Of a DNA stretch of 43,019 nucleotides, positions 16,564-25,261 are shown piece by piece. The notes under the pieces are model-generated. The model had not been told where the DNA came from, searched no databases, and worked only from the letters and a program-made list of their open reading frames with translations. Made by a program: the position numbers and the translations under genes. Source of the DNA: Bifidobacterium cuniculi (GTDB lineage: Bacteria > Actinomycetota > Actinomycetes > Actinomycetales > Bifidobacteriaceae); NCBI RefSeq assembly GCF_000741575.1, contig NZ_JGYV01000015.1, positions 1 through 43,019 of the forward strand. Reading direction: 5' to 3'. Position 1 is the first letter of the stretch, and the number at the start of each line of letters is the position of its first letter.

Positions 16564-17892
16564 TCACATGTCCGCGTCGTCGGCGGCCAGGACCGCCTCC
16601 TCGTCGTCGGCGGACGGCAGGGGTCGCCTGGAGTCGCGGATGAAGGGGTCGCCGTCCACGTGCTCGTCGTCGCGCTTGATGACGAAGAAGCCGTAGATGA
16701 CCGCGCACAGGACGATGCCGGAGATCGTCAGGAACGTGACGCGGTTGCCGAGCCGGTCGTGCAGCATGCCCAGCGGCGTGGAGAAGACGACCTGGCCGAC
16801 CTGCGAGGCGATCTGGAAGCCGACCATGTACAGGGTGGCGGACAGCTTGGGGTTGAAGTGCAGGGTGAAGTAGCGGAACGCGGGCAGGCAGAACAGCGGC
16901 ACCTCGATGGCGTGGAACATCTTGATGATGGACACCATGACCGGGTCGTGGAAGATGCCGCACAGGCCGATGCGCAGGAACATCACCGTCGCGCCGAGCA
17001 GCAGCGCGTTGCGCACGCCGACCTTGCGCATGATGATCGGCACGACGCCCATCATGGCGGACTCGCAGAACACCTGGATCGAGTTGAGGGTGCCGTACAT
17101 GGTGTTGCCCAGGCTCTCGTCGGCGAAGAGCGAGACGTAGTAGGTGGGGAACATCTGCTGGTCGAAGACGGTGTAGAAGGTGTTGGTCAGCAGCATGAAC
17201 ACGATGAGGACCCAGAGCGTCGGCATGCGCAGGACGCGCACCATCTCCTTGAGCGTGGGGGTCGAGCGCGGCGCATCCGGGTCCGCCTCCTGCCGCAGGG
17301 CCTCGCGCTGCTCCGCCGGATACCACAGGAGGTATACCAGGAGCATGCCCACGCCGAAGGCGGAGCCCAGCCAGAAGTTGATCATGGGGTTGACGTTGAA
17401 CACGATGCCGGCGACGAGCGCGACGATGGCGTAGCCGAAGGATCCCCATGCGCGCGACTGGCCGTATTCGAAGCCGAACCTGCGGCTGTAGCGTTCGGTG
17501 ACCGCCTCGATGAGCGAGCAGCCGGCCATGAAGCCGGCCGATAGCACGACGGAGCCGATGAATGCGGCCGCCATCATGTTCGTGTGCATGAGCGGTTCGT
17601 AGACGAACTGGACGAAGGGGCCGACGAGCGCGGCGATGGCGGAGATGACGAGTACGAGGCGGCGCTTGAGTCCCAGGTTGTCCTGGACCAGGCCGTAGCA
17701 GAACATGAGGATGAGCGTCGCCAGCGAGTTGATGGAGTAGATGGTGCCGACCTGTGCGCCGTCGAGACCCATGGTGTTGAGCCAGCGCTGGAAGAAGGAC
17801 CACCAGATGCCCCAGGAACAGAAGAACAGGAAGATGCCGAACGAACTTTGCAGATAGGAGGGATTCCTCCAGCTTGATGCGGTACGTGCCAT
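16564..17892 (-). CDS. Sucrose/oligosaccharide:H+ symporter (LacY/CscB-like MFS permease)
   Basis: This major-facilitator protein of the oligosaccharide:H+ symporter group has 442 residues and about 12 hydrophobic helices. Family-like features are the N-terminal FGIFLFFCSWGIWWSFFQRW, a charged loop after helix 2 (QDNLGLKRR), the RAWGSFGYA motif of helix 5, and an acidic C-terminal tail. ATG 17892 follows GAGG at 6 nt spacing. The frame is open to 17967, but the upstream part lies between promoter and ribosome binding site. It is first in an operon with the GH32 gene and is preceded by a promoter covered by operator-like palindromes, so sucrose uptake is probably repressed by the LacI-type protein encoded just upstream. 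The substrate is inferred from its partner enzyme. Confidence 0.85.
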   Translation of the reverse strand: MARTASSWRNPSYLQSSFGIFLFFCSWGIWWSFFQRWLNTMGLDGAQVGTIYSINSLATLILMFCYGLVQDNLGLKRRLVLVISAIAALVGPFVQFVYEPLMHTNMMAAAFIGSVVLSAGFMAGCSLIEAVTERYSRRFGFEYGQSRAWGSFGYAIVALVAGIVFNVNPMINFWLGSAFGVGMLLVYLLWYPAEQREALRQEADPDAPRSTPTLKEMVRVLRMPTLWVLIVFMLLTNTFYTVFDQQMFPTYYVSLFADESLGNTMYGTLNSIQVFCESAMMGVVPIIMRKVGVRNALLLGATVMFLRIGLCGIFHDPVMVSIIKMFHAIEVPLFCLPAFRYFTLHFNPKLSATLYMVGFQIASQVGQVVFSTPLGMLHDRLGNRVTFLTISGIVLCAVIYGFFVIKRDDEHVDGDPFIRDSRRPLPSADDEEAVLAADDADM

Positions 17893-17999
17893 GATGACCT
17901 CGTTGTTGCGTGCATGGGAACGGATGGGAGGGGGCGGCCGGCAGGACCGGCCCGGAGCGTCTGCCATCTGCGGTGAGGGCTTCGTGTTCCGTTGCTGTC

Positions 18000-18028
18000 A
18001 TGATAGCACGTCAAACGATTGACGTAAA
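18000..18028 (-). promoter_or_regulatory. Promoter of the sucrose permease-GH32 operon
   Basis: On the minus strand a weak -35 TTTACG (18023-18028) and a -10 TATCAT (18000-18005) are separated by 17 bp. An operator-like palindrome fills the spacer, so bound repressor would exclude polymerase. The leader to the permease start would be about 100 nt. Confidence 0.6.
18009..18024. promoter_or_regulatory. LacI-type operator 1 (in the promoter spacer)
   Basis: CGTCAAACGATTGACG is an inverted repeat (TCAA and TTGA half sites) around a central CG, the usual form of a LacI-family operator. It lies between -35 and -10 of the permease promoter. Confidence 0.65.
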
Positions 18029-18037
18029 TCGATTGAC
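18024..18037. promoter_or_regulatory. LacI-type operator 2 (degenerate, abutting operator 1)
   Basis: GTAAATCGATTGAC matches the same pattern with one half site changed (TAAA instead of TCAA). It touches operator 1 and overlaps the -35 box. Confidence 0.45.
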
Positions 18038-18067
18038 AAATACGGGCATGTCGTTGTCGTAGAAGAT

Positions 18068-18081
18068 GTCAAGCGATTGAC
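18068..18081. promoter_or_regulatory. LacI-type operator 3 (upstream)
   Basis: GTCAAGCGATTGAC has intact TCAA and TTGA half sites around CG. It is centred about 58 bp upstream of operator 1, a spacing that could allow looping or co-operative binding. Confidence 0.55.
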
Positions 18082-18155
18082 GGAATGACGCCGTTTTGTG
18101 GCGCGGGGGATTGCGGTATGTCCATCCCGCTTCGGCGTGTCGCGTCCGTGGCCGG

Positions 18156-19199
18156 CTAGGCGCGCACGGAATTGCGTTCGAGCAGGGTGCAGTGGATCCG
18201 CACCGGCTCCGGTGCGTCCAACGGGGGGATGGGGGCGGTGGTGTGCGGCCACTGCGTCCCGGCACCGGCATCCGGGTCGATCATCGAGATGAGCTTGCTG
18301 GCCGCCCAGTAGCCCATCTCGTAATGGGGCAGTGCGATGGTGGTCAACTGCGGCGAGAAGGTCTCGCTGACCACCGGATGGTTGTCGACGCCCACCACGG
18401 ACACGTCCTTGCCGATGGTCAGGCCGCGGCGTGCCGCACACTCGTAGACGTACCAGGCGCGCGAATCGTTGAAGCAGAAGACCCCGTCCGGCCTGGCCTC
18501 GTCGAAAAGCCGCTCCACCCTGGCCAGGGCGCCGTCGTTGTAGAGCACGTCGCATACCAGTGCCGCGTCGTAGGGAAGTCCGGCATCCTCCAGGGCCTGT
18601 CGGTAGCCGCGCAGGCGCCCCTCCTGCGCCACCATCGGCGCGGTGCAGCCGACGTAGGCGATGCGCGTCAGGCCGGCACGTGCCAGTCTCGTCGTCGCGT
18701 CATGGCCGATGCGGAACTCGTCGGGGACGATGGCGGGGAACCGGCCCTGTGCATCGACGGTGTCGGCAAGGACCAGCGGATGCTCCGCCAGGGAGTCGGG
18801 GATGTCCGACACCCGATTGGACATCGTGGAGAACAGGAAGCCGTCGACGCCGTGGCGCATCAGGGAGCCGATTTCCTGGTCGAGGTCGACGGCGCCGTCG
18901 GCACTGACCGTGGCAAGTACATACCCGGCTTCGCTGGCGGCTTCCTGGGCGCCGAGGATGATGCCGCCCGCATAGGGCGTGGTGGCCACTTCCATGCTGA
19001 CGAAGCCGAGCATCTGGCTGCGGTTCGTACGCAAGGAGCGGGCCGCCGCGTTAGGCAGGTAGTCCAGTTCCCGCGCGACTGCGTGCACCCTGTCCGCGAT
19101 CTGCGGCTTGACGCGTCCCCGGTCGCGCCCGTTGAGTACAAGGGAGACGGTGGAAACCGAGACGCCGGTCCGCAGGGCGATGTCCTTCATGGTGGTCAT
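18156..19199 (-). CDS. LacI-family regulator of the sucrose operon
   Basis: This LacI/GalR-type repressor has 347 residues. The helix-turn-helix MKDIALRTGVSVSTVSLVLN begins at residue 4, followed by the hinge YLPNAAARSLRT and the sugar-binding-type effector domain (GFVSMEVATTPYAGGII, VVGVDNHPVVSETFSPQLTT). It is encoded just upstream of the sucrose permease on the same strand. Three palindromes of the LacI operator type lie between the two genes, so it is the likely local repressor, released by sucrose or a derivative. ATG 19199 lies 6 nt from a TAAGGT box, indicating leaderless initiation. That box is part of one arm of a 24-bp hairpin. Gene order regulator-permease-GH32 matches the known bifidobacterial scr locus. 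Confidence 0.85.
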   Translation of the reverse strand: MTTMKDIALRTGVSVSTVSLVLNGRDRGRVKPQIADRVHAVARELDYLPNAAARSLRTNRSQMLGFVSMEVATTPYAGGIILGAQEAASEAGYVLATVSADGAVDLDQEIGSLMRHGVDGFLFSTMSNRVSDIPDSLAEHPLVLADTVDAQGRFPAIVPDEFRIGHDATTRLARAGLTRIAYVGCTAPMVAQEGRLRGYRQALEDAGLPYDAALVCDVLYNDGALARVERLFDEARPDGVFCFNDSRAWYVYECAARRGLTIGKDVSVVGVDNHPVVSETFSPQLTTIALPHYEMGYWAASKLISMIDPDAGAGTQWPHTTAPIPPLDAPEPVRIHCTLLERNSVRA

Positions 19200-19205
19200 C
19201 CATCC

Positions 19206-19211
19206 ACCTTA
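19206..19211 (-). promoter_or_regulatory. -10-like box TAAGGT, leaderless start of the sucrose regulator
   Basis: On the minus strand TAAGGT is followed by 6 nt (GGATGG) and ATG 19199. The box is also the outer end of a long hairpin arm, so it could be masked in read-through RNA from the thiamine operon. Confidence 0.45.
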
Positions 19212-19263
19212 CGGCGCTCGGTGTACCGGGGGGGGGATGCCGGTACACCGAGCGCCGTAAGGT
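19206..19263. repeat. 24-bp perfect inverted repeat between the thiamine operon and the sucrose regulator
   Basis: Arms 19206-19229 and 19240-19262/19263 are perfect reverse complements of 24 nt with a 10-nt G-rich loop. One arm begins directly after the stop codon of the thiamine-binding gene; the other ends 7 nt before the regulator's start codon. There is no T tract, but such a hairpin would strongly isolate the two transcripts or act as an RNA 3' end. Confidence 0.85.
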
Positions 19264-19623
19264 TCAGCGACCGTCCAGCAGGTCGTCCACCAGCCGGGGC
19301 TTCTCCGCCATCTGTCCGCTGAACCCGGGGCGGATATCCAGCTTGAGGCAGACCTCGGTACGGTACCCCTGCCCGGCGAGGACCATGGCGGCGTCGCGCA
19401 CCACGCCGAGCACCTCGTCGAGATTGCCTTCGATGTTGGTGAACATGGCGTTCGTCTCGTTCGGCAGCCCGCTGTCACGGATGACGCCGATGACCTGCGC
19501 GACGTGTTCGCTCAGTTCCGAGCCGACCCCGCTGGGGGCGATGGACACCGCAGCCACGGTGTTGACGATGGGACGGCCCTGAGGGTCCAGCGGCACGTCC
19601 TGCCTGACGGCATTGCGATCCAT
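19264..19623 (-). CDS. MTH1187/YkoF-like thiamine-binding protein
   Basis: This small cytoplasmic protein of the MTH1187 (DUF77, YkoF-related) family binds thiamine or its pyrimidine part. The 119 residues show the ferredoxin-like repeat: VAAVSIAPSGVGSELSEHVA, then GLPNETNAMFTNIEGNLDEV, then RTEVCLKLDIRPG. The N-terminal 20 residues precede the family domain. ATG 19623 has a GAAGGAG ribosome binding site. It is the last gene of the thiM / thiE-thiD operon under a TPP riboswitch, 21 bp after the fusion gene, which supports a role in thiamine or precursor handling. Its stop codon is followed at once by a 24-bp hairpin. Confidence 0.85.
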   Translation of the reverse strand: MDRNAVRQDVPLDPQGRPIVNTVAAVSIAPSGVGSELSEHVAQVIGVIRDSGLPNETNAMFTNIEGNLDEVLGVVRDAAMVLAGQGYRTEVCLKLDIRPGFSGQMAEKPRLVDDLLDGR

Positions 19624-19644
19624 GGATGTCTCCTTCGAAGATGG

Positions 19645-21192
19645 TCAGTGCAGTGCGTGGCCGTGGTCCATGGGACCGGCCCCGGCACCCAGGTCCAGCA
19701 TCGCGCGCAAGGCGCCGGTCAGGTAGCGCTTCGCGGAGGCGATGGCCTGGTCCAGCGGCTCGCCCAGTGCGAGATGCGCGGCGATGGCGGACGACAGGGT
19801 ACAGCCGGTGCCGTGGGTGTCGGGGTTGTCGATGCGCTCGCCCTCGAACCACTGCACCGAGCCGTCCGGCATGGCCAGCACGTCCGAGGCGTCGTCCACG
19901 CCATGGCCGCCCTTGACCAGGGCGGCACAGCCGTAGGCCGTCACCAGCCGGCGCGCGGCGGTCTCCATGTCCCCGCGTCCCGCGATGGCCATGCCTGTCA
20001 GTGCGCAGGCCTCGGGGATGTTCGGCGTGATGAGCGTGGCCAGGGGAAGCAGGCGGCCCGTCATGGCGCGCACGCCCTCGTCCTCGGTGAGCTCGGCACC
20101 GGACGTCGCGACCATCACCGGATCGACCACGATGTTGGCCGCGCCATGCGCCTGCAGCCGATCGGCGACCGCTTCGATCGACGCGGCCCCCACGATGACG
20201 CCGATCTTGGTGGCGTCGGGGCGGATGTCGTCGAACACGGAGTCGATCTGCTGCGCCACCAGTGTCGGGTCCACCGGGGCGATCGCCTGCACGCCGGTGG
20301 TGTTCTGCGCGGTGATGCCTGCCACCACGCACATCCCGAACACATCATTGGCCAGCATGGCCTTGAGGTCGGCGGCGATGCCCGCACCGCCCGAGGAATC
20401 AGTCGTCGCGATCGTCAGCGCGGCCGGCATCGCGTGCGGATCGGACACCGACTGCGCATATCCATGGCGCCCATCGCCACGGACCTCCCGCCAGGCGTCC
20501 ACCAGCGCCGCCGTGGCACGCTCCGGGTCGTCGGCCGCGGCGATGGCGGACACCACGAACCAGCCGGCCGCCCGGGACCGCGCCAGCATGGGCACGTCCT
20601 CCACATGCACGCCGCCGCCCACGACCACCGGGAAGCGGGAAGCGTCGCACAGGGCGTCGATGGCGGCTCCGTCCAGGGTGCCGTCGCCGTCATCGGCCAC
20701 GCGGCAATCCGGCTTGGTGGCCGTCGGGTGCACCGGGCCGGCACCAAGGTAGTCCACGGTGCCCGCAGGCAGCGCATCGGCCGCCTCGACCTCCTCCAAC
20801 GTCTTCGCAGACAGGCCCACGATCGCGTCGTTGCCCAGCAGCAGGCGCGCCTCGCGGGGGTCCATGTCGTCCTGCCCGATGTGCACGCCGTCCACCTTGA
20901 TGCCGCGATGGCGCGCCTCGACCGCCGCGTCCACGCGGTCGTCGATCACGAAGGCCACGCGGTCGGCGGCATGATGCCCCCGGATTTCCCCGGCGATGTC
21001 CGCCGCCATGGACACGATGTCGCGCACGTCGGCATCCTTCGCACGCAGCTGGACGAAGCTCGCGCCGCCGTCCAGCGCCTTGGCCACCACATCAAGCAGC
21101 GTGCGGCGCCCGCAATCCTGCGGACCCACCACGAAGTAGGAACGCAGGTCGAAACGCCCGCGCATCGACTCATAGGGGAACGGTGCGACCAT
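19645..21192 (-). CDS. thiED: Thiamine-phosphate synthase / hydroxymethylpyrimidine kinase fusion (ThiE-ThiD)
   Basis: This bifunctional thiamine enzyme has about 515 residues. The N-terminal domain (to about residue 215) is ThiE, which joins HMP-PP and thiazole phosphate (SFVQLRAKD, VDGVHIGQDDMDPREAR, VDYLGAGPVHPTATK, VVVGGGVHVED). The C-terminal domain is ThiD, which phosphorylates HMP and HMP-P (ALTIATTDSSGGAGIAADLK, ITAQNTTGV, VVDPVMVATSGAEL, LITPNIPEA, HGTGCTLSSAIAAHL). ATG 21192 is spaced 10 nt from GGAGG. A GTG at 21198 overlapping the thiM stop as GTGA is the alternative, with only 4 nt spacing. With ThiM it allows salvage of both halves of thiamine. No ThiC or ThiG is seen here. Confidence 0.9.
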   Translation of the reverse strand: MVAPFPYESMRGRFDLRSYFVVGPQDCGRRTLLDVVAKALDGGASFVQLRAKDADVRDIVSMAADIAGEIRGHHAADRVAFVIDDRVDAAVEARHRGIKVDGVHIGQDDMDPREARLLLGNDAIVGLSAKTLEEVEAADALPAGTVDYLGAGPVHPTATKPDCRVADDGDGTLDGAAIDALCDASRFPVVVGGGVHVEDVPMLARSRAAGWFVVSAIAAADDPERATAALVDAWREVRGDGRHGYAQSVSDPHAMPAALTIATTDSSGGAGIAADLKAMLANDVFGMCVVAGITAQNTTGVQAIAPVDPTLVAQQIDSVFDDIRPDATKIGVIVGAASIEAVADRLQAHGAANIVVDPVMVATSGAELTEDEGVRAMTGRLLPLATLITPNIPEACALTGMAIAGRGDMETAARRLVTAYGCAALVKGGHGVDDASDVLAMPDGSVQWFEGERIDNPDTHGTGCTLSSAIAAHLALGEPLDQAIASAKRYLTGALRAMLDLGAGAGPMDHGHALH

Positions 21193-21194
21193 GA

Positions 21195-22094
21195 TCACTC
21201 AACCTCCAGGATCGAGCCCTGTGCCAGGGCCTCGGGCCCGATGGACCACAGCGCGTCCAGGAAGCGCGCATGGAACGTGCCCGGACCGGGGCAGTCCTCG
21301 CTGGCCACCGTGCCGGCCATGTCGAACAGGACGGACGCGGCGGTGGCCGCCACCAGCGGCTCCGCCTCGCACAGGTACGTCGCCGTGACGCCGCCGAGCG
21401 CACACCCCATGCCGGTCACCTTCGTCATCATGGGGCTGCCGCCCGCCAGTCGCAGTACGCGCTCGCCGTCGGTGACCAGGTCGAGCTCGCCGGAGACGGC
21501 GACCGCCCCCAGGCCGTCCGGCCGCGTGGCGCGCAGGTGGCGTGCCACGCGGCGGGCGGCCTCGATGGCGCTGTCGACCTCGTCGGCGCTCTCCACGCCG
21601 GCAGGTCCTTGCGTGGCGTCCGAACCGTCCGCGGGCGCCAGTCCCCAGATGGCTTCGAGCGCCAGCACCTCGGAGGCGTTGGCGCGCACCACGCTGGGCG
21701 GCACCTCGCGCATGGCGGCCAGGATGCGGGTGCGTGCCTCGCCGATGCCGGCGCCCACCGGGTCGAGGCACCACGGGATGCCTTCGTCGGCGAAGCGGTG
21801 CGTGATCTGCGCCAGCGCCCCCTCGTAGGAGGGCATGAGCGTGCCGACGTTGATGTAGGCGGCCTGCGCGGCGCGGGACATGTCGGCGACCTCGCCAGGC
21901 AGGAAGCTCATCGCGGCGGCCCCGCCGGCCGCAAGCTGCGCATTGGCCACGAAATTGATGGTGACGAAGTTGGTGAACGCCTGGGCGAGCGGCGTGTGCT
22001 CGCGTACGGCGGTCGCGGCGCGTGCGATGTCCGTGCGCAGCGGCGCGTCCTCTCCGAGTTCCACGGCGCTGGATGGTGCATATGGCTGGTTCAT
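21195..22094 (-). CDS. thiM: Hydroxyethylthiazole kinase
   Basis: ThiM phosphorylates hydroxyethylthiazole, feeding the thiazole half of thiamine to ThiE. The 299 residues match the family: [20 protein letters not shown], the GAAAMSF segment, [25 protein letters not shown], and [16 protein letters not shown], which holds the cysteine near the catalytic site. ATG 22094 is chosen because it lies just after the TPP riboswitch and an AGGGAG that can act as ribosome binding site. The frame continues upstream only through the aptamer. It is the first gene of the operon, followed with almost no gap by thiE-thiD, and is probably controlled by translational or transcriptional switching in response to TPP. 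Confidence 0.9.
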   Translation of the reverse strand: MNQPYAPSSAVELGEDAPLRTDIARAATAVREHTPLAQAFTNFVTINFVANAQLAAGGAAAMSFLPGEVADMSRAAQAAYINVGTLMPSYEGALAQITHRFADEGIPWCLDPVGAGIGEARTRILAAMREVPPSVVRANASEVLALEAIWGLAPADGSDATQGPAGVESADEVDSAIEAARRVARHLRATRPDGLGAVAVSGELDLVTDGERVLRLAGGSPMMTKVTGMGCALGGVTATYLCEAEPLVAATAASVLFDMAGTVASEDCPGPGTFHARFLDALWSIGPEALAQGSILEVE

Positions 22095-22103
22095 GATGTC
22101 ATG

Positions 22104-22199
22104 ACTCCCTACGATGGTATTGGCCAACAGGTTCAAAGGGTCAGGCCGGTTGCCTTTCTCAACCTGGCGGGTGCTGCGCACCTCCAGGTCCCCCTGCAC
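22104..22199 (-). ncRNA. TPP riboswitch (THI element) upstream of thiM
   Basis: Reading on the minus strand, the leader contains the parts of the THI box in order. A GGGGG run is followed by a P3-type stem with the nested pairs ACCTGG/CCAGGT and GGTGC/GCACC. Next comes TTGAGA, one change from the consensus CTGAGA. Then GACCCTTTGAACCTG, then AATACC and CGTAGGGAG, which overlaps the likely ribosome binding site of thiM. The aptamer class is clear by motif; the exact P1 pairing is not resolved. It should switch thiM, thiE-thiD and the thiamine-binding gene off when TPP is plentiful. Confidence 0.9.
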
Positions 22200-22343
22200 T
22201 TGACGAACCTAATGAAAACGCGGGACACGGCGTCCCGACGCGTGTTGCCGCCCCGTGCCGGGCCCCGGGCCCTGTCAGCGATATCGGCTAACCTGTCCCT
22301 GATAACCCGACCTGAGACACGTGAGAAAACCAGAAGGTGCATA

Positions 22344-23819
22344 GTGGCTAGTTCCAAACTCGATGAAGTGGTATCCCTCGCCAAGAGGCGCGGCTTCGTG
22401 TTCCCCGCAGGCGAGATCTACGGCGGCACCCGTTCCGCATGGGACTACGGTCCCCTGGGCGTGGCCCTCAAGGACAACATCCGCAAGGAATGGTGGCGCG
22501 CCATGGTGGTCACGCGCGGCGACGTGGTCGGCGTGGACACCTCCATCATCCTGCCCTCGCAGGTATGGGTGGCCTCGGGCCACGTGTCCGTCTTCAACGA
22601 CCCGCTGATCGAATGCCTCACCTGCCACAAGCGCCACCGCGCCGACAAGCTGGAGGAATCCTACGCGGAGAAGCACCACGACCAGATGCCGTCGAACGGC
22701 CTGGCCGACATCGTGTGCCCCGACTGTGGCACCCGCGGCAACTGGACCGAACCGCGCGACTTCAACATGATGCTGCGCACCCACCTGGGCCCGGTGGAGG
22801 ACGAGAACTCACTGCACTACCTGCGTCCGGAGACCGCCCAGGGCATCTTCGTGGACTTCAAGAACGTGATGACTTCCTCGCGTTCCAAGCCGCCGTTCGG
22901 CATCGCCAACACAGGCAAGTCCTTCCGCAACGAGATCACCCCCGGCAACTTCATCTTCCGCACCCGCGAATTCGAGCAGATGGAGATGGAGTTCTTCGTC
23001 AAGCCCGGCGAGGACGAGGCATGGCACCAGTACTGGATCGATGCCCGTACGCAGTGGTACCTCGACCTGGGCATCAAGCCCGAGAACCTGCGCCACTACG
23101 AGCATCCCAAGGAGAAGCTCGCGCACTATTCGAAGCGCACCGTCGACCTGGAGTACCGCTTCGGCTTCCAGGGCTCCGACTGGGGCGAACTCGAGGGCGT
23201 GGCCAACCGCACCGACTTCGACCTGGGCGCGCATGCCGAGCATTCCGGCGAGGACCTGTCCTACTTCGACCAGGCCACCGGCGAGAAGTACATCCCCTAC
23301 GTGATCGAGCCGGCCGCCGGCCTGTCCCGTTCGCTCATGGCCTTCCTCGTGGACGCCTACGACGTGGACGAGGCGCCGAACACCAAGGGCGGCGTCGACA
23401 AGCGCACCGTGCTGCGCCTCGACCCGCGCCTGGCGCCGATGAAGGCCGCGGTGCTGCCGCTGAGCAAGAAGCCGGAACTGCAGTCCATCGCCCACGACCT
23501 GGCAGCCGACCTGCGGCTCAACGACTGGATGATCGACTACGACGAGTCCGGCGCCATCGGCCGCCGCTACCGCCGTCAGGACGAGATCGGCACGCCGCTG
23601 TGCATCACGGTGGACTTCGACACCCTCGACGACCGGGCCGTGACGATCCGCGAGCGCGACACGATGCAGCAGGAGCGCGTGGCCCTGGACCAGGTCGCCG
23701 ACTACGTGCGCCGGCGCATCGAGGACAAGCGTGTGCGCGTGCCGCAGAAGCCCGTCTCCATGGGCGGCGAGGCATGGCCCGATAGCGTGCGCATCGCCGA
23801 GGCTGGCGGCCTGTACTAG
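22344..23819 (+). CDS. glyS: Glycine--tRNA ligase, single-chain (alpha2, archaeal/eukaryote type)
   Basis: This class II synthetase charges tRNA-Gly. The 491-residue chain is the dimeric type found in actinobacteria, not the split GlyQ/GlyS type. It begins [19 protein letters not shown] followed by EIYGG and [11 protein letters not shown]. Two CxxC pairs ([16 protein letters not shown]) form the usual zinc-like insertion. Motif 2 is [19 protein letters not shown], and [10 protein letters not shown] marks motif 3; the C-terminal anticodon-binding domain follows. The GTG start at 22344 has GAAGG 6-7 nt upstream and matches the family N-terminus; the frame is open far upstream without meaning. 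It is divergent from the thiamine operon and ends in a strong terminator. Confidence 0.95.
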   Translation: MASSKLDEVVSLAKRRGFVFPAGEIYGGTRSAWDYGPLGVALKDNIRKEWWRAMVVTRGDVVGVDTSIILPSQVWVASGHVSVFNDPLIECLTCHKRHRADKLEESYAEKHHDQMPSNGLADIVCPDCGTRGNWTEPRDFNMMLRTHLGPVEDENSLHYLRPETAQGIFVDFKNVMTSSRSKPPFGIANTGKSFRNEITPGNFIFRTREFEQMEMEFFVKPGEDEAWHQYWIDARTQWYLDLGIKPENLRHYEHPKEKLAHYSKRTVDLEYRFGFQGSDWGELEGVANRTDFDLGAHAEHSGEDLSYFDQATGEKYIPYVIEPAAGLSRSLMAFLVDAYDVDEAPNTKGGVDKRTVLRLDPRLAPMKAAVLPLSKKPELQSIAHDLAADLRLNDWMIDYDESGAIGRRYRRQDEIGTPLCITVDFDTLDDRAVTIRERDTMQQERVALDQVADYVRRRIEDKRVRVPQKPVSMGGEAWPDSVRIAEAGGLY

Positions 23820-23832
23820 GACGCCGGCAGCT

Positions 23833-23874
23833 GCGGGGTCCGCCGTCCTTCGGGAGGCGGACCCCGCTTTTCCT
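23833..23874 (+). terminator. Intrinsic terminator of glyS
   Basis: GCGGGGTCCGCC and GGCGGACCCCGC form a perfect 12-bp stem 13 nt after the stop codon, followed by TTTTCCTTTT. This is a textbook factor-independent terminator. Confidence 0.9.
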
Positions 23875-23955
23875 TTTCGTACATTCCCCTGTGTGGTCGC
23901 ATGGCTGGAAGGCGGCATCTTTCCGCCATGCCGGATGGAAGTGAGGACCTGACCC

Positions 23956-25194
23956 ATGTCCCGAAACGATGACCTGGTGCTCGACGGCCACGGCGAGACC
24001 GAGCGGCTCGACCCGCGCACCGACCGGGAACCGCAGCGGCTTGCCCGTCCGCTGGAGCCGGTGCGGCTCGGTCCGCTGACCGTGCCGACGCCGGTGATGC
24101 TCTCGCCGATGGCAGGCGTGACGAACTGGCCTTTCCGCGTCATCTGCGAGGGCTACGGCCCCGACGGACTCTACGTGGCGGAGATGATCACCGCGCGCGC
24201 CCTGGTGGCGCGCAACCCGAAGGCCCTGCGCCTGTGCCGCTTCGCACCCGGTGAGCGGCCGCGCTCCCTGCAGCTGTACGGCGTGAACCCGGCAATCGTG
24301 GAGCAGGCCGCGCGGATCGTGGTGGACGAGGCGATGGCCGACCATGTCGACCTGAACTTCGGCTGTCCGGTGCCGAAGGTGACCCGGCGCGGGGGAGGCT
24401 CCGCACTGCCGTGGAAGACCGACCTGCTGACCGAGGTGATCCGCCGGGTGGTGCGCGTGTGCGAACCGGCGGGCATCCCGGTGACGGCGAAGTTCCGCGT
24501 GGGCATCGACCATGACCATGAGACCTTCCTTGAGGCCGGGCGCATCGCCCAGGGGGAGGGCTGCGCCGCCGTGACCCTGCATGCGCGCACCACCGCCGAG
24601 TACTACGGCGGCCATTCCGACTGGAACCGCATCGGGGAACTGGTCGGGGAGCTTGACATCCCGGTGTTCGGCAATGGCGACATCTGGGGCGCCGACGACG
24701 CGGTGGCCATGGTCAACGAGACCGGGTGCGCCGGTGTGGCCATCGGCCGCGGCGCGCAGGGGCGTCCATGGCTCTTCGCGGACATCAGGCATGCCTTCGC
24801 CGGATCGGACGAGCGCGCCGACCCGTCCCTGGGGGAGGTGTGCGCGGTGGTGATGCGCCATGCGGCGCTGCTCACCGAGTTCTACGACGGGGACGAACGG
24901 ATGGCCGTCCACGACCTGCGCAAGCACATCGCCTGGTATCTCAAGGGGTTCCCGGTGGGCGGCCAAGTGCGCCGCTCCCTCATGGAATGCGAGTCGGTCG
25001 ACCAGGTGCGGTCCATCCTGGATGCGCTCGACCTTGCACGGCACATGCCTGCCCGCGTGGTGGACAAGCCGCGCGGACGTACCCGCTTCGCCAAGAAGGT
25101 GCATGTGCCTTACGGGTGGCTGGACTCGCGCACGACCAACCCAGAGGAGCGCGAGCGCCTCTTCGGCGACGACCCCATGGACGCGGAGTACTGA
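23956..25194 (+). CDS. tRNA-dihydrouridine synthase (DusB type)
   Basis: This FMN enzyme reduces uridines in the tRNA D loop to dihydrouridine. The 412 residues carry the family motifs: the FMN-binding LSPMAGVTNWPFR, the Cys-containing NFGCPVPKV (general acid), VTAKFRVGID, LHARTTAEYYGGHSDW, and the phosphate-binding GNGDIW and GRGAQGRPWLF. The C-terminal helical RNA-binding domain follows (HIAWYLKGFPVG). It resembles bacterial DusB more than DusA or DusC, but subgroup assignment by eye is only moderate. ATG 23956 has a GAGGA ribosome binding site. It stands alone between the glyS terminator and ftsZ. Confidence 0.88.
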   Translation: MSRNDDLVLDGHGETERLDPRTDREPQRLARPLEPVRLGPLTVPTPVMLSPMAGVTNWPFRVICEGYGPDGLYVAEMITARALVARNPKALRLCRFAPGERPRSLQLYGVNPAIVEQAARIVVDEAMADHVDLNFGCPVPKVTRRGGGSALPWKTDLLTEVIRRVVRVCEPAGIPVTAKFRVGIDHDHETFLEAGRIAQGEGCAAVTLHARTTAEYYGGHSDWNRIGELVGELDIPVFGNGDIWGADDAVAMVNETGCAGVAIGRGAQGRPWLFADIRHAFAGSDERADPSLGEVCAVVMRHAALLTEFYDGDERMAVHDLRKHIAWYLKGFPVGGQVRRSLMECESVDQVRSILDALDLARHMPARVVDKPRGRTRFAKKVHVPYGWLDSRTTNPEERERLFGDDPMDAEY

Positions 25195-25261
25195 AAAGTA
25201 ACGATCTTGTGGTTTGATGGAGGTTCACGCGCCGAAGAGAAGCGGGAAGGCCTTACGCTGT

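Noticed and set aside
22095..22199. A longer thiM reading frame starting at 22199
   Set aside because: Those codons are the TPP riboswitch; ATG 22094 lies just after it with a ribosome binding site and matches the family N-terminus.
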